Source: Rhizorhabdus wittichii RW1
Lineage (GTDB): Bacteria; Pseudomonadota; Alphaproteobacteria; Sphingomonadales; Sphingomonadaceae
Direction: 5' to 3'
Length of the DNA: 64,000 nucleotides
NCBI GenBank assembly: GCA_000016765.1
Contig: CP000699.1
Coordinates: forward strand, 310,001 to 374,000
Part shown: positions 50,431 through 58,892 of the stretch, piece by piece
How the letters are laid out: each line of letters opens with the position of its first letter
How positions within the stretch are numbered: position 1 is the stretch's first letter
The notes under the pieces: generated by a model
What the model saw: the letters and a program-made list of their open reading frames with translations, nothing else
What the model was told of the DNA's origin: nothing
The model's database searches: none
Made by a program: the position numbers and the translations under genes

Positions 50431-51618
50431 ATGACGGGCACCGATGCCGCCTGGGCCGACTATCAGCGCGTGATCGACGAGGCGCGCACCCGCGCGATGA
50501 CGTCGAGCTGGGCGAGCACGCCGCAGCTTCGCGCGCAGGCGGCCTATTATATCTCGATGCTGCAGGCGTTCGGCTTCAACCTCTACATGGCGCCGCGGCA
50601 GGCCTATCCGACCTTCTTCTCGCATACGATCTTCACGCCCGTGGAATATCAGTGGGGCGCGCCGAGCCCCGATTTTCGCTACCACTGGACCGCGATCGAC
50701 GGCCGCCGCACCTACCGGATCTGGGGCAGGCGCGGCAACACGCGCTGGCTCGACATCCAGGCGCAGCATGGCTGGTGGGGCGACGTCGACCAGCGCAACC
50801 TGGCCAATTGGGACATCGACGAGTTCGATCTGGGCCCGGACGGCAGCTTCGAGGCGATCGCCTCGGCCGATCCGCAGCCCGGCAACTGGATGAAGCTCGA
50901 CCGCGACAGCCACAATATCTGCCTGCTGGTGCGCGACGTGTGGGACGACTGGGCCAATGCCGACGGCGCCACCATCCACATCGAATGCATCGACCGCGAT
51001 CCCGCCGACACCGTGCTGCTGAGCGAGGCGCAGATCGCCGAGCGGCTCGGCAAGATCGCGCATATGACCAGCTTCTCGGTCGACTGGTACCAGGACATGT
51101 CCGACACGGTGCTGCGCGAGGCGGGCGGGCCCAACCGGCTGTGGCTGCCGACCCTGTCGGTCTCGAACGTCGGCGGCAATCCGCGCGCGGTCTACATCCA
51201 GATGATCTACGACCTGGCCGAGGACGAGGCGCTGATCATCGACAGCGAGATTCCCGACTGCAAATATTGGTCGCTGCAGCTCGCCGACCCCTGGTTCCAG
51301 ACCACCGACTATCGCTTCCACGCCAGCTCGATCAACGACAAGCAGGCGCGCCGCGACGCCGACGGCCGGGTGCGGATCGTGCTGAGCCCGCGCGATCCCG
51401 GCGTGCCCAACTGGGTCGACACGGCGGGCCTGCTCAAGGGGCTGGGGATGTGGCGCTGGTATCTCTCGCCCAGCCATCCGGTGCCGGCGACCCGCAAGGT
51501 CAGGCTGGCCGAGGTGCGCGATCATTTGCCCGCCGATACGCCGATCGTCTCGTCCGCCGAGCGCGCGGAAATGCTGGCGACCCGCCAGGCCCAGGTGGCG
51601 CGGCGGTTCGGTTTCTGA
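50431..51618 (+). CDS. DUF1214 domain protein, copy 2
   Basis: The 395-residue soluble protein has a C-terminal half with DLAEDEALIIDSEIPDCKYWS, FHASSINDKQARRDADGRVRIVLS and RDPGVPNWVDTAG-LLKGLGMWRW. These align closely with the DUF1214 protein at 15225 (LAEDEAILIETDLPDGPYWSF, RDPGVPNWLDTGG). The N-terminal region differs more. The reaction is unknown; repeated occurrence beside Rieske/SDR genes suggests a role in the same catabolic route. The start at 50431 is preceded by GGGAGAAGGACG. It stops 7 bp from the convergent SnoaL-like gene. Confidence 0.85.
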   Translation: MTGTDAAWADYQRVIDEARTRAMTSSWASTPQLRAQAAYYISMLQAFGFNLYMAPRQAYPTFFSHTIFTPVEYQWGAPSPDFRYHWTAIDGRRTYRIWGRRGNTRWLDIQAQHGWWGDVDQRNLANWDIDEFDLGPDGSFEAIASADPQPGNWMKLDRDSHNICLLVRDVWDDWANADGATIHIECIDRDPADTVLLSEAQIAERLGKIAHMTSFSVDWYQDMSDTVLREAGGPNRLWLPTLSVSNVGGNPRAVYIQMIYDLAEDEALIIDSEIPDCKYWSLQLADPWFQTTDYRFHASSINDKQARRDADGRVRIVLSPRDPGVPNWVDTAGLLKGLGMWRWYLSPSHPVPATRKVRLAEVRDHLPADTPIVSSAERAEMLATRQAQVARRFGF

Positions 51619-51625
51619 GAGCCGC

Positions 51626-52069
51626 TCAGCGCGGCTCGTGGTCGACGATCAGGCGGGTCAGCTTCATCGCCGTGATCAGCCAGCGGCCGTCGCGCTTCTC
51701 ATAGCTCTCGTGATAATGGCCGAAGCCATGCAGGCGGCGCAGCGGCGCGTCGGGATCGTCGTCGTCCCAGCGGAGGATGTCCTCCATCGCCCAGATCGCC
51801 CGCGCCTCGGTGGGCGAGAGGATCTCGACCTCGGGGCAATGGCCGTGATGGACGGTGCGGCAGCGGGCGAGCGGGGTGCTCGCCGCCTCGACGATCGCGG
51901 CGCGGCCGCGGATGACGCCGCCCGGCACGTCGTCGCTGATGTCGAACAGCGCGTCCTCGGCGAACAGCGCGGCGAAGCCGGCCCAGTCCTTGGTGTCGAC
52001 GCAGCGGAAATAGCGCGCCTTGACCGCGCGGACCTCCTCGATCGCCAGCAGCGTCTCGATCGCGTCCAT
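51626..52069 (-). CDS. SnoaL-like / nuclear transport factor 2-fold protein
   Basis: The 147-residue cone-fold protein has AIEEVRAVKARYFRCVDTKDWAGFAALFAEDALFD, the classical SnoaL_4 opening (ketosteroid-isomerase-like superfamily), then HHGHCPEVEI, YHESYEKRDGRWLITAMKLTRL. Members isomerise, dehydrate or cyclise small ketones, or dehydrate ring intermediates; the catalytic residues are not obvious here. The start shares one base with the stop of the SDR at 52069 (TGATG), so the two are translated together. Confidence 0.85.
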   Translation of the reverse strand: MDAIETLLAIEEVRAVKARYFRCVDTKDWAGFAALFAEDALFDISDDVPGGVIRGRAAIVEAASTPLARCRTVHHGHCPEVEILSPTEARAIWAMEDILRWDDDDPDAPLRRLHGFGHYHESYEKRDGRWLITAMKLTRLIVDHEPR

Positions 52070-52866
52070 CAGGCCGCTCCCGCCGCCGCGATCGACGCCA
52101 TGATCTCGGCGGTCGTCGGGTTGCGGCGCAGGGTCAGCCCGCCGGTGACGTGGAAGGTCTCGCCGGTCATGAAGCATTCGTCGCCGGCCATGAACAGCGC
52201 GGCGTTGGCGATGTCGTCGACCGTGCCGATCCGGCCCAGCGGATATTCGCGCGCATAGGCCTCGGCCATGCCGGGCACGTCATAGCCGCCCAGCATCGGC
52301 GTGACGGTGAGCCCCGGCGACAATATGTTGGCGCGGATGCCGTGCCGGCCATATTCATGGGCGACGAAGCGGGTCATGTGGTTGAGCCCGGCCTTGGCGC
52401 CCATATAGCTGCAATGGTTCTCCGACATGATGTCGGCCACCGCCGAGGAGACGGTGATGATCGATCCGCCCCGGCCGACGGGGCGCTTCATCCGCCCCAC
52501 CACCGCCTGCATGAAGAACAGGCCGCCCTTGAAGATGATCGACAGCATCTCGTCGACCTGCTCCTCGGTCTCCTCCTCGAAGGGGGCGAGCGCGCCGGTC
52601 GCCGCGGCGTTGACGGCGATGTCGAGGCCGCCATGGCGGGCGACCACCGCATCGGCCAGCGCCTCGATCCCGGCGCGGTGGCGGACGTCGCAGGGCAGGG
52701 CGGTGGCGCCGGTCTCGGCGGCGAAGGCGTCGAGACCCTCGCGACCGCGCCCGGAGACGACCACCGTCGCCCCCTCGTCGATGAAGCGCCGGGCGATCGC
52801 CTGGCCCATATTGCCCGCGCGCGTCGCGCCCATGATCAGCGCGACCTTGCCGTCCAGCCTGCCCAT
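52069..52866 (-). CDS. SDR family oxidoreductase
   Basis: The 265-residue SDR has an enoyl-reductase-like glycine loop, GATRAGNMGQAIA (13-25), NAAA at 86-89 in place of NNAG, S140/S141 and Y154xxxK158, with a long C-terminus (FHVTGGLTLRRNPTTAEIM). It is probably NAD-dependent and may dehydrogenate a ring alcohol whose product the coupled SnoaL-like protein then handles. A divergent 174-bp gap precedes the hydratase at 53041. Confidence 0.87.
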   Translation of the reverse strand: MGRLDGKVALIMGATRAGNMGQAIARRFIDEGATVVVSGRGREGLDAFAAETGATALPCDVRHRAGIEALADAVVARHGGLDIAVNAAATGALAPFEEETEEQVDEMLSIIFKGGLFFMQAVVGRMKRPVGRGGSIITVSSAVADIMSENHCSYMGAKAGLNHMTRFVAHEYGRHGIRANILSPGLTVTPMLGGYDVPGMAEAYAREYPLGRIGTVDDIANAALFMAGDECFMTGETFHVTGGLTLRRNPTTAEIMASIAAAGAA

Positions 52867-53040
52867 ATCGCCCTCTTCCTGTGAGGGCCGCGACCATGCG
52901 CCGGATGGAAAGCGCGGTTCCAGCCGCCGGCGTCGAACATCACAGCCATGATCGACGCGGCCCGCCCGCCGTTCGGGCTCGCTTCGCCGCGCCGCGCTAT
53001 GTCATGTGTCGCCGGGCAAGGATCGCGGAGAGGGCGTGTC

Positions 53041-53949
53041 ATGGGCATGAAATGGCTGAAGTCGACCGATTGCGTGGCGTTCGACGTGCGCGACAACGTC
53101 GCCCGGATCACGCTGAACCGGCCCGACAAGCGCAATGCCCTGTCCGCCCGGACGATCCAGGAGCTCAACCAGGCGCTGCTCGAAGCCGACGACCGGCGCG
53201 ACGTCAACGCGATCCTGCTGTCGGGCGCCGGCCGGGATTTCTGCGCCGGCTACGACCTGACCGACAGCTATGGCGGCGCGGCCGACCTCTCGTCCGATTA
53301 TGACGCCGATCGCTATCGCACCCGTGCCGGCACGCTCGACGACGATATCTGGAATCTCGAGCGGCAGCAGGAACTGACGCTGATCATGCTCGACCTGCAC
53401 AAGCCGATCGTCGCCAAGATCCAGGGCAATTGCCTGGCGGGCGGCACCGACCTCGCCTTTTCCTGCGACATCGTGCTGGCCGCCGACGATGCCAGGATCG
53501 GCTTCCCGGCCGCGCGCGCCAACGGCACCCCGCCGACCAACTTGTGGTTCTACCATTGCGGCCCGCAATGGGCGAAGCGGATGCTGTTCACCGGCGACAC
53601 GATCAGCGGGATCGACGCCGCCCGGATCGGCCTGGTGCTGGAGGCCTATCCCGCCGACGCAATCGACGCCGAGGCCGACGAAATGGTCCGCCGCATCGCC
53701 TGCGTCGACGCCGAGATATTGGCGACCCACAAGCGGGTGATGAACATGCAGATGGAGCTGGCCGGCGCCAGGCTGTCGCAGCGCTACGCCGCCGAGCTCG
53801 ACGCGCGCGCCCATCTCAGCCAGGGCCCGCGCCGCAGCCAGTTCCGCAAGGACATGGCGGAGAAGGGCCTCAAGGAAGCGCTGACCAACCGCGATGCGCC
53901 GTTCGGCAACAGCCGGGTCGCGCTCCGCGCGCGCAAGCCATCGGCCTGA
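53041..53949 (+). CDS. Enoyl-CoA hydratase/isomerase family protein
   Basis: The 302-residue crotonase-fold protein has GAGRDFCAGYDLTDSYGG and GNCLAGGTDLAFSCDIVLA for the oxyanion hole. Both catalytic Glu sites are altered (ARANGTPPTNLWFYHCG). The C-terminal HMAEKGLKEALTNRDAPFG-like tail is longer than in classical hydratases. It may be an isomerase or C-C hydrolase rather than a hydratase. GGAGAGGG precedes the ATG; there are 192 bp to the next gene, which faces it and carries a palindromic repeat. Confidence 0.86.
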   Translation: MGMKWLKSTDCVAFDVRDNVARITLNRPDKRNALSARTIQELNQALLEADDRRDVNAILLSGAGRDFCAGYDLTDSYGGAADLSSDYDADRYRTRAGTLDDDIWNLERQQELTLIMLDLHKPIVAKIQGNCLAGGTDLAFSCDIVLAADDARIGFPAARANGTPPTNLWFYHCGPQWAKRMLFTGDTISGIDAARIGLVLEAYPADAIDAEADEMVRRIACVDAEILATHKRVMNMQMELAGARLSQRYAAELDARAHLSQGPRRSQFRKDMAEKGLKEALTNRDAPFGNSRVALRARKPSA

Positions 53950-54034
53950 TCAGCCCAGCGCGCGACCCCAGAAGGCCTGCGCGTCGGCGTCGAGCATGTC
54001 GCTCATGAGTCGGGAGCGGTCTTCACTTTCGGAT

Positions 54035-54130
54035 CGTCATCCCGGACTTGATCCGGGATCCAGAAACGCAGCGTCGGAGCAAGAAGCGCTGCGTTGCGGT
54101 TCTGGATGCTGAATCACGTTCAGCATGACG
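54035..54130. repeat. 96-bp palindromic intergenic element, different family
   Basis: The outer ends CGTCAT and ATGACG are inverted, as in the 94-bp elements, but the inside differs. It contains three hairpins: ATCCCGGA-CTTGA-TCCGGGAT (54039-54059), a perfect 9-bp stem AACGCAGCG/CGCTGCGTT, and ATGCTGAA-TCACG-TTCAGCAT, plus TCCAGAA/TTCTGGA pairing around the centre. It could form a cruciform. It lies between convergent genes (hydratase and thiolase-like), a usual place for such bacterial palindromic units. Confidence 0.75.
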
Positions 54131-54141
54131 GGTGGCCTGTC

Positions 54142-55293
54142 TCACCCCCGCGCGAGGACGACCGTCGCCTCGCTCGATAACACCCCGCCATTGCCGTGCG
54201 CTACCGCCAGTTCGGCGCGCTCCAGCTGGCGGTCGCCGGCCTCGCCGCGCAGCTGGCGGACCGCCTCGACCAGCAGGAACAGCCCGTACATGCCGGGATG
54301 GACGCAGGAGAGGCCGCCGCCATTGGTGTTGACCGCCAGTCGCCCGCCCGGCGCGATCGCGCCGTTCTCGACGAAGCGGCCGCCTTCGCCCTTGGGGCAG
54401 AAGCCGAGATCCTCGAGGAACAGGATCGGGGTGATGGTGAAGGCGTCGTAGACCATCGCCAGGTCGATGTCGGCCGGAGTCACCCCCGCCTGGGCGAAGG
54501 CCTGCGGGCCGGAGATCGCGGCGCCCGTCACCGTCAGGTCGGGCATCGAGCTGATCTCGCGGTGGGTGACGGCATGGGCGGCGCCCAGCACCGGGATCGG
54601 CCGCCTGGCGCAGTCCTTGGCCCGGTCGGCGCGGACCATCACCACCGCCGCCGCGCCGTCGTTGAACAGGCAGCAGTCGCGGGCGGTCAGCGGGTCGGAG
54701 ATCATGCGCGCCGACAGCACCTCGTCGATCGTCAGCGGGTCGCGCACTGCCGCCTCGGGGTTGAGCTGCGCCCAGCGCCTCGCCGCCACCGCCACTTCGG
54801 CGAGCTGGGCGCGGGTGGTGCCGTAGAGGTGCATGTGCCGGCTTGCCGCCAGCGCATAGGAGGAAATCGGGGCGACCGGTCGGTAGGGCGCTTCCCACGG
54901 GCTCTGGCGGGTCATGCCGACGCCGGGCGGCGGGTTGCTCGCCGGGTTCGATCCATAGGCGATCAGCGCGCAATCGATCAGCCCCGCTTCGAGCGCGAGC
55001 GCCGCCTGCTGGACATAGACCTCGAACGCCGATCCGCCGGTGCGGTTGCAGTCGACGACCTTCGGCGTGAGGCCGAGATATTCGGAAAGCTCCATCCCGC
55101 CGAGCGCCTCATAGGGCGCGGAGGTGTAGAGCGCGTCGACGTCCGCCAGCGAAAGGCCGGCATCGGCCAGCGCCAGCATCGCCGCGCGCGCCGCCATGTC
55201 TACCGCCGAGACGCCGGGGCACCGGCCGATGCCGAAGGTGGCGGCGCCGACGATCGCGGTGCGTCCGCTCGGGAAACCGTGGCGCATGCTCAT
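54142..55293 (-). CDS. Thiolase-fold protein without catalytic Cys, probable acyl-CoA aldolase (SCP-x/Ltp2 type)
   Basis: The 383-residue thiolase superfamily protein shows AIVGAATFGIGRCPG, the dinucleotide-like start, and a C-terminal HPGMYGLFLLVEAVRQLRG. The usual active-site Cys segment (CxSG) is replaced by NRTGGSAFEVYVQQAALALEAG, so it should not be a thiolase. YDAFTITPILFLEDLGF has the Tyr of the Ltp2/SCP-x group; relatives with DUF35 partners are retro-aldolases of side-chain beta-hydroxyacyl-CoAs. The start overlaps the DUF35 stop (ATGA), as expected for a complex. Confidence 0.85.
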   Translation of the reverse strand: MSMRHGFPSGRTAIVGAATFGIGRCPGVSAVDMAARAAMLALADAGLSLADVDALYTSAPYEALGGMELSEYLGLTPKVVDCNRTGGSAFEVYVQQAALALEAGLIDCALIAYGSNPASNPPPGVGMTRQSPWEAPYRPVAPISSYALAASRHMHLYGTTRAQLAEVAVAARRWAQLNPEAAVRDPLTIDEVLSARMISDPLTARDCCLFNDGAAAVVMVRADRAKDCARRPIPVLGAAHAVTHREISSMPDLTVTGAAISGPQAFAQAGVTPADIDLAMVYDAFTITPILFLEDLGFCPKGEGGRFVENGAIAPGGRLAVNTNGGGLSCVHPGMYGLFLLVEAVRQLRGEAGDRQLERAELAVAHGNGGVLSSEATVVLARG

Positions 55294-55649
55294 GCCGGCA
55301 CGAAGACGAGCAGCGGCTTGCCTTCCCCCTCGACGATGCGGGCCCGCACGTCCATGCCGATCCGGACCGCGTCGACATCGATCCCGTCGACCCGGCTCAT
55401 CAGCCGGGGCCCCTCGGCCAGGTCGACCAGCACGACATTGTAGCTGTCCGCCGGGTCCTTCTTGCGGACCACCGTGACGGCGTGGACCACGCCCTTGCCC
55501 GACGCCTCCACCCATTGCAGGTCGTCGGCGCCGGTGCCGGGTTCGACGATGCGCGGATAGAAGACATGGCCGCCGGTCGACCGGCTGCGCTGGATCATGA
55601 AGCGCCCCTCGGCCAGATGCGCGCGCCACTCCGCTTCGGGCTGGATCAT
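55290..55649 (-). CDS. DUF35/OB-fold acyl-CoA-associated protein lacking the zinc-ribbon cysteines
   Basis: The 119-residue protein has an N-terminal helix (QPEAEWRAHLAEGRFMIQR) and then GGHVFYPRIVEPGTGADDLQWVEASGKGVVHAVT. In typical DUF35 proteins a Cys-x2-Cys rubredoxin-like zinc ribbon lies here, but no Cys is present. The OB-fold continues to VDLAEGPRLMSRVDGIDVDAVRIG. DUF35 proteins bind thiolase-fold aldolases or channel acyl-CoA. The start at 55649 is the first ATG that fits the family helix; it follows GGGGGAA loosely. It is coupled to the thiolase-like gene. Confidence 0.82.
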   Translation of the reverse strand: MIQPEAEWRAHLAEGRFMIQRSRSTGGHVFYPRIVEPGTGADDLQWVEASGKGVVHAVTVVRKKDPADSYNVVLVDLAEGPRLMSRVDGIDVDAVRIGMDVRARIVEGEGKPLLVFVPA

Positions 55650-55653
55650 CCGA

Positions 55654-56424
55654 TCATTCCCCCTTGAAGACCGGCTTGCGCTTCTCGCGGAAGGCGCGGA
55701 GGCCCTCCTCATGGTCCTCGCTGCGGCTCGCGATCGGCTGCATCGTGAACTCCATGTCGAGATATTGCTCGAAGCCGGCGTTCCAGGAGAGGTCGAACTG
55801 GCGCTTGGCGAGGCCCATCGCGATGCTGGGGCCGGCGGCGAAGCTCTCGGCCAACTCCATTGCGCGCTCCATCAGCCCTTCGTCGGACGTCTTCTCGAAC
55901 ACCAGGCCCATCGCCAGCGCCTCGTCGGCGCCGATGATCCGGCCTGAATAGACCAGCTCCTTGGCCTTCTGGACGCTGATCTGCTGGCGGAGCTGCCAGA
56001 CGAGGCCGCCGTCGGGCGCCAGCGCGATGTTGCGGAAGATCGCGGCGAACCTGGCCTTCTCGGCGGCCAGCACGATGTCGCAGGCGAGGGCGTAGGACCA
56101 GCCGACCCCGACGCAGATGCCCGGCACCGCCGCGATGGTCGGCTTCTTGAGCGTGTGGATCGCCCGCGCGATCCGGTTGAGCGTGTACATCCGGTCCATC
56201 GATCCGGTCACGCCGCCCCGGCCCATGCCGCCGACGTCCATCCCCGAGCAGAAGGCGCCGTTCGCGCCGGTCAGGATCGCGGCGCGGATATCATGGTCGA
56301 GCGCGATCTGCTCGAAGGCGCCGTAGAGCTGGCCGCGCATCTCCTGGGTGATCGCGTTCCTGGTTTCGGGGCGGTCGAGCGTCACGATCGCGACCGCTCC
56401 CCGTTTCTCGACACTGATCGTCAT
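55654..56424 (-). CDS. Enoyl-CoA hydratase/isomerase family protein
   Basis: The 256-residue crotonase-fold protein has TGANGAFCSGMDVGGMGRG and PGICVGVGWSYALACDIVLA for the oxyanion hole. NIALAPDGGLVWQLRQQIS places Asp where hydratases have Glu, and the tail is REKRKPVFKGE. It is similar in style to PaaG-like isomerases. ATG 56424 follows TTGGAGCGCC; an earlier TTG lies in frame. It stands 4 bp upstream of the DUF35 gene, so hydratase, DUF35 and thiolase-like protein form one operon. Confidence 0.9.
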   Translation of the reverse strand: MTISVEKRGAVAIVTLDRPETRNAITQEMRGQLYGAFEQIALDHDIRAAILTGANGAFCSGMDVGGMGRGGVTGSMDRMYTLNRIARAIHTLKKPTIAAVPGICVGVGWSYALACDIVLAAEKARFAAIFRNIALAPDGGLVWQLRQQISVQKAKELVYSGRIIGADEALAMGLVFEKTSDEGLMERAMELAESFAAGPSIAMGLAKRQFDLSWNAGFEQYLDMEFTMQPIASRSEDHEEGLRAFREKRKPVFKGE

Positions 56425-56610
56425 CTGGGCGCTCCAAGCCGAATTTCCCAAGCCGAATTTCGACGCCCGGTGTGTTGGCGCGGGGTGCGATGGTCAAGCG
56501 AGCCGGGAAACATCGCAGACGTGATGAGCGCGGCCGGCGATGGCAAGCGGCGGGCCCGGCGATTATCTCGCGGTCAGGTTGCGCGCAGGCTGCGGGAGGA
56601 CAGGGCAGAC

Positions 56611-57789
56611 ATGAAGGAAGCGGCGATCGTCGCCACCGCGCGGACCCCGATCGGCAAGGCCCATCGCGGTTCGCTCAACAATGTCCATGGCGCCACCATG
56701 GCCGGCCATGTCATCGCCGCCGCCGTGGCGCGCGCCGGGATCGATCCGGGCGAGGTCGAGGACGTGCTGCTCGGCTCGGCGCGCTGCGAAGGCGCGGTCG
56801 GATCGAACGTCGCGCGGCAGGCGGCGCTGCGGGCCGGCCTGCCGGTCGGGGTCTGCGGCGTCACGCTCGACCGCAAATGCTCGTCGGGTCTCCAGACCAT
56901 CGCCTTCGCGGCGCAGCGCATCCGGGCCGGGGAGGGCGGTATCTACGTCGCCGGCGGGGTCGAGACGGTGTCGCTGGTCGATCCGCACCGCAATACATTC
57001 CGTACCCGCGATGACTGGCTGGTCGAGCACAAGCCCGAAATCTACATGGCGATGAACCTGACCGGCGACATCGTCGCCCGCCGCTACAGCGTCGGCCGCG
57101 AGGCGCAGGACGCATTCGCCGTGACCAGCCAGGCGCGCGCCGCCGCAGCCCAGCAACAGGGCCATTTCGACGCGGAGATCGTGCCGATCGACGTCACCCG
57201 CAACCTCGTCGACAAGGCGCTGGCGGTGACCGGGCAGGAGGATGTCCGGTTCGAGCGCGACGAGTGCAACCGGCCGGGCACCGATATCGAGGGGCTGGCG
57301 AAGCTCAAGCCGCTGTTCGAGGGCGGCACCGTCACCGCCGGCAATTGCAGCCAGCTTTCGGACGGATCGAGCGTCTGCGTGGTGATGGACGCCGACGAGG
57401 CGGCGCGGCGGGGCATCCCGATCCTCGGCCTCTACAAGGGGATGCAGGTTGCGGGCTGCGAGCCCGACGAGATGGGGATCGGCCCGGTCTTCGCGGTGCC
57501 CAGGCTGCTGGCGCGCGCGGGGCTGTCGGTCGACGATATCGACCTGTGGGAGCTCAACGAGGCCTATGCCAGCCAGGCGCTGTACTGCCGCGACCGGCTC
57601 GGCATCCCGCAGGAACGGCTCAACGTCGATGGCGGCGCGATCGCGCTCGGCCATCCCTTCGGCATGACCGGCTCGCGGATGACCGGCCATGCGCTGCTCG
57701 CCGGCCGCCGGCTCGGCGCCCGCAACGCGGTGGTGACGATGTGCATCGGCGGCGGGATGGGCGCGGCCGCGCTGTTCGAGCTGGTCTAG
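56611..57789 (+). CDS. Acetyl-CoA C-acyltransferase (thiolase)
   Basis: The 392-residue type-I/II thiolase has the nucleophile C90 in LDRKCSSGLQT, the His of GGAIALGHPFGMTGSRM at H348 and the base C378 in VTMCIGGGMG. NEAYASQ lies between. It should cleave a 3-ketoacyl-CoA with CoA, giving acetyl-CoA or a shortened acyl-CoA. Unlike the thiolase-like gene at 54142 all catalytic residues are kept, so the two should do different steps. It is divergent from the hydratase at 56424 with 186 bp between; GGGAGGACAGGG precedes ATG. Confidence 0.93.
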   Translation: MKEAAIVATARTPIGKAHRGSLNNVHGATMAGHVIAAAVARAGIDPGEVEDVLLGSARCEGAVGSNVARQAALRAGLPVGVCGVTLDRKCSSGLQTIAFAAQRIRAGEGGIYVAGGVETVSLVDPHRNTFRTRDDWLVEHKPEIYMAMNLTGDIVARRYSVGREAQDAFAVTSQARAAAAQQQGHFDAEIVPIDVTRNLVDKALAVTGQEDVRFERDECNRPGTDIEGLAKLKPLFEGGTVTAGNCSQLSDGSSVCVVMDADEAARRGIPILGLYKGMQVAGCEPDEMGIGPVFAVPRLLARAGLSVDDIDLWELNEAYASQALYCRDRLGIPQERLNVDGGAIALGHPFGMTGSRMTGHALLAGRRLGARNAVVTMCIGGGMGAAALFELV

Positions 57790-57911
57790 GCGCCAAGCCT
57801 TCACAACCGCGATATCCTCGCGCGCGGGCCGCGCGGGGACTGCCAAGCGCCGCCGAACATGGCAGAGCAGGCTTCGAACGACCGGTGCGCCGGAAACAGA
57901 AAGGCTGATCG

Positions 57912-58892
57912 ATGACCAACAGGGCCGTGCCCGACGCCGGGACCCAGATCGAGATCTACCGCCGCATGGCGCTGATCAAGGCCAATGACGAGCGTTCGCG
58001 CAAGGTGATCATGACCGGCCGCCTGGTCATGCCCTATTACAGCCCGCGCGGGCAGGAGGTGATCCCCAGCGCGATCTCGGTCAGCCTGACCGACGAGGAC
58101 TATGTCTGCACCATCTATCGCGGCAGCCACGACCAGCTCGCCAAGGGCCTGCCGCTCAAGGACCTGTGGGCCGAGGTCGCCGGGCGCACCACCGGCACCT
58201 GCAAGGGCAAGGGCGGCCCGATGCACGTCACCTATCCGACCAAGGGGATCATGGTGACGACCGGCATCGTCGGATCGACCATGCCGATCGCCAACGGCCT
58301 CGCCTGGGGCTCGCAACTGCGCGGCGACGGGCGGGTGACGGTGGCCAATTTCGGCGACGGCGCCGCCAATATCGGCGCCTTCCACGAATCGCTCAACCTG
58401 GCGTCGGTGTGGAAGCTGCCGGTGATCTTCGTGTGCCAGAACAACGAATGGGGCGAGCACACCGCCTATGACAAGACCAGCAACGTCAGGGTCGCCGATC
58501 GCGCCGCCGCCTATGGCATCCCCGGCGAGCGGGTCGACGGCAACGATCCCTTCGCGATGTACGCTGCCGCCCGCGAGGCGATCGAGCGCGCCCGTGCCGG
58601 CGAGGGGCCGACCCTGATCGAGGCGATGACCTACCGCTTCCACGGCCACGTCTTCGGCGACCAGGACGCGTATATGGACAAGGACCGCAAGGCGCGGGCG
58701 ATGGCCGACGATCCGGTGCCTCGCTTCCGCGCGCGGCTGATCGCCGACGGCGTCGCCAGCGAGGAGCAACTCGTCGCGATGGAGGCCGAGATTGAGGCGC
58801 AGATCGACGAGGCGGTCGAGTTCGCGCTGGCCAGCGACTTCCCCGGCGTCGAGGAACTGAAGCGCGACGTGTTCGCGGAGGAGCTCAACTGA
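57912..58892 (+). CDS. 2-oxoacid/acetoin dehydrogenase-type E1 alpha subunit (thiamine diphosphate enzyme)
   Basis: The 326-residue protein has the TPP motif GDG (148-150) ... NN (177-178) in NFGDGAANIGAFHESLNLA through VIFVCQNNEWGEHT. IYRGSHDQLAKG and KGKGGPMHVT carry the usual E1-alpha His and Lys contacts. It resembles acetoin- and pyruvate-type E1 alpha subunits. It would decarboxylate a 2-oxoacid or cleave acetoin together with the beta subunit encoded just after it; the stop and start share one base. AAAGGCTGATCG precedes ATG. Confidence 0.92.
   Translation: MTNRAVPDAGTQIEIYRRMALIKANDERSRKVIMTGRLVMPYYSPRGQEVIPSAISVSLTDEDYVCTIYRGSHDQLAKGLPLKDLWAEVAGRTTGTCKGKGGPMHVTYPTKGIMVTTGIVGSTMPIANGLAWGSQLRGDGRVTVANFGDGAANIGAFHESLNLASVWKLPVIFVCQNNEWGEHTAYDKTSNVRVADRAAAYGIPGERVDGNDPFAMYAAAREAIERARAGEGPTLIEAMTYRFHGHVFGDQDAYMDKDRKARAMADDPVPRFRARLIADGVASEEQLVAMEAEIEAQIDEAVEFALASDFPGVEELKRDVFAEELN

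Noticed and set aside
251-54130. CRISPR-like palindromic repeats
   Set aside because: The palindromic elements are single, widely spaced and without regularly sized spacers or cas genes.
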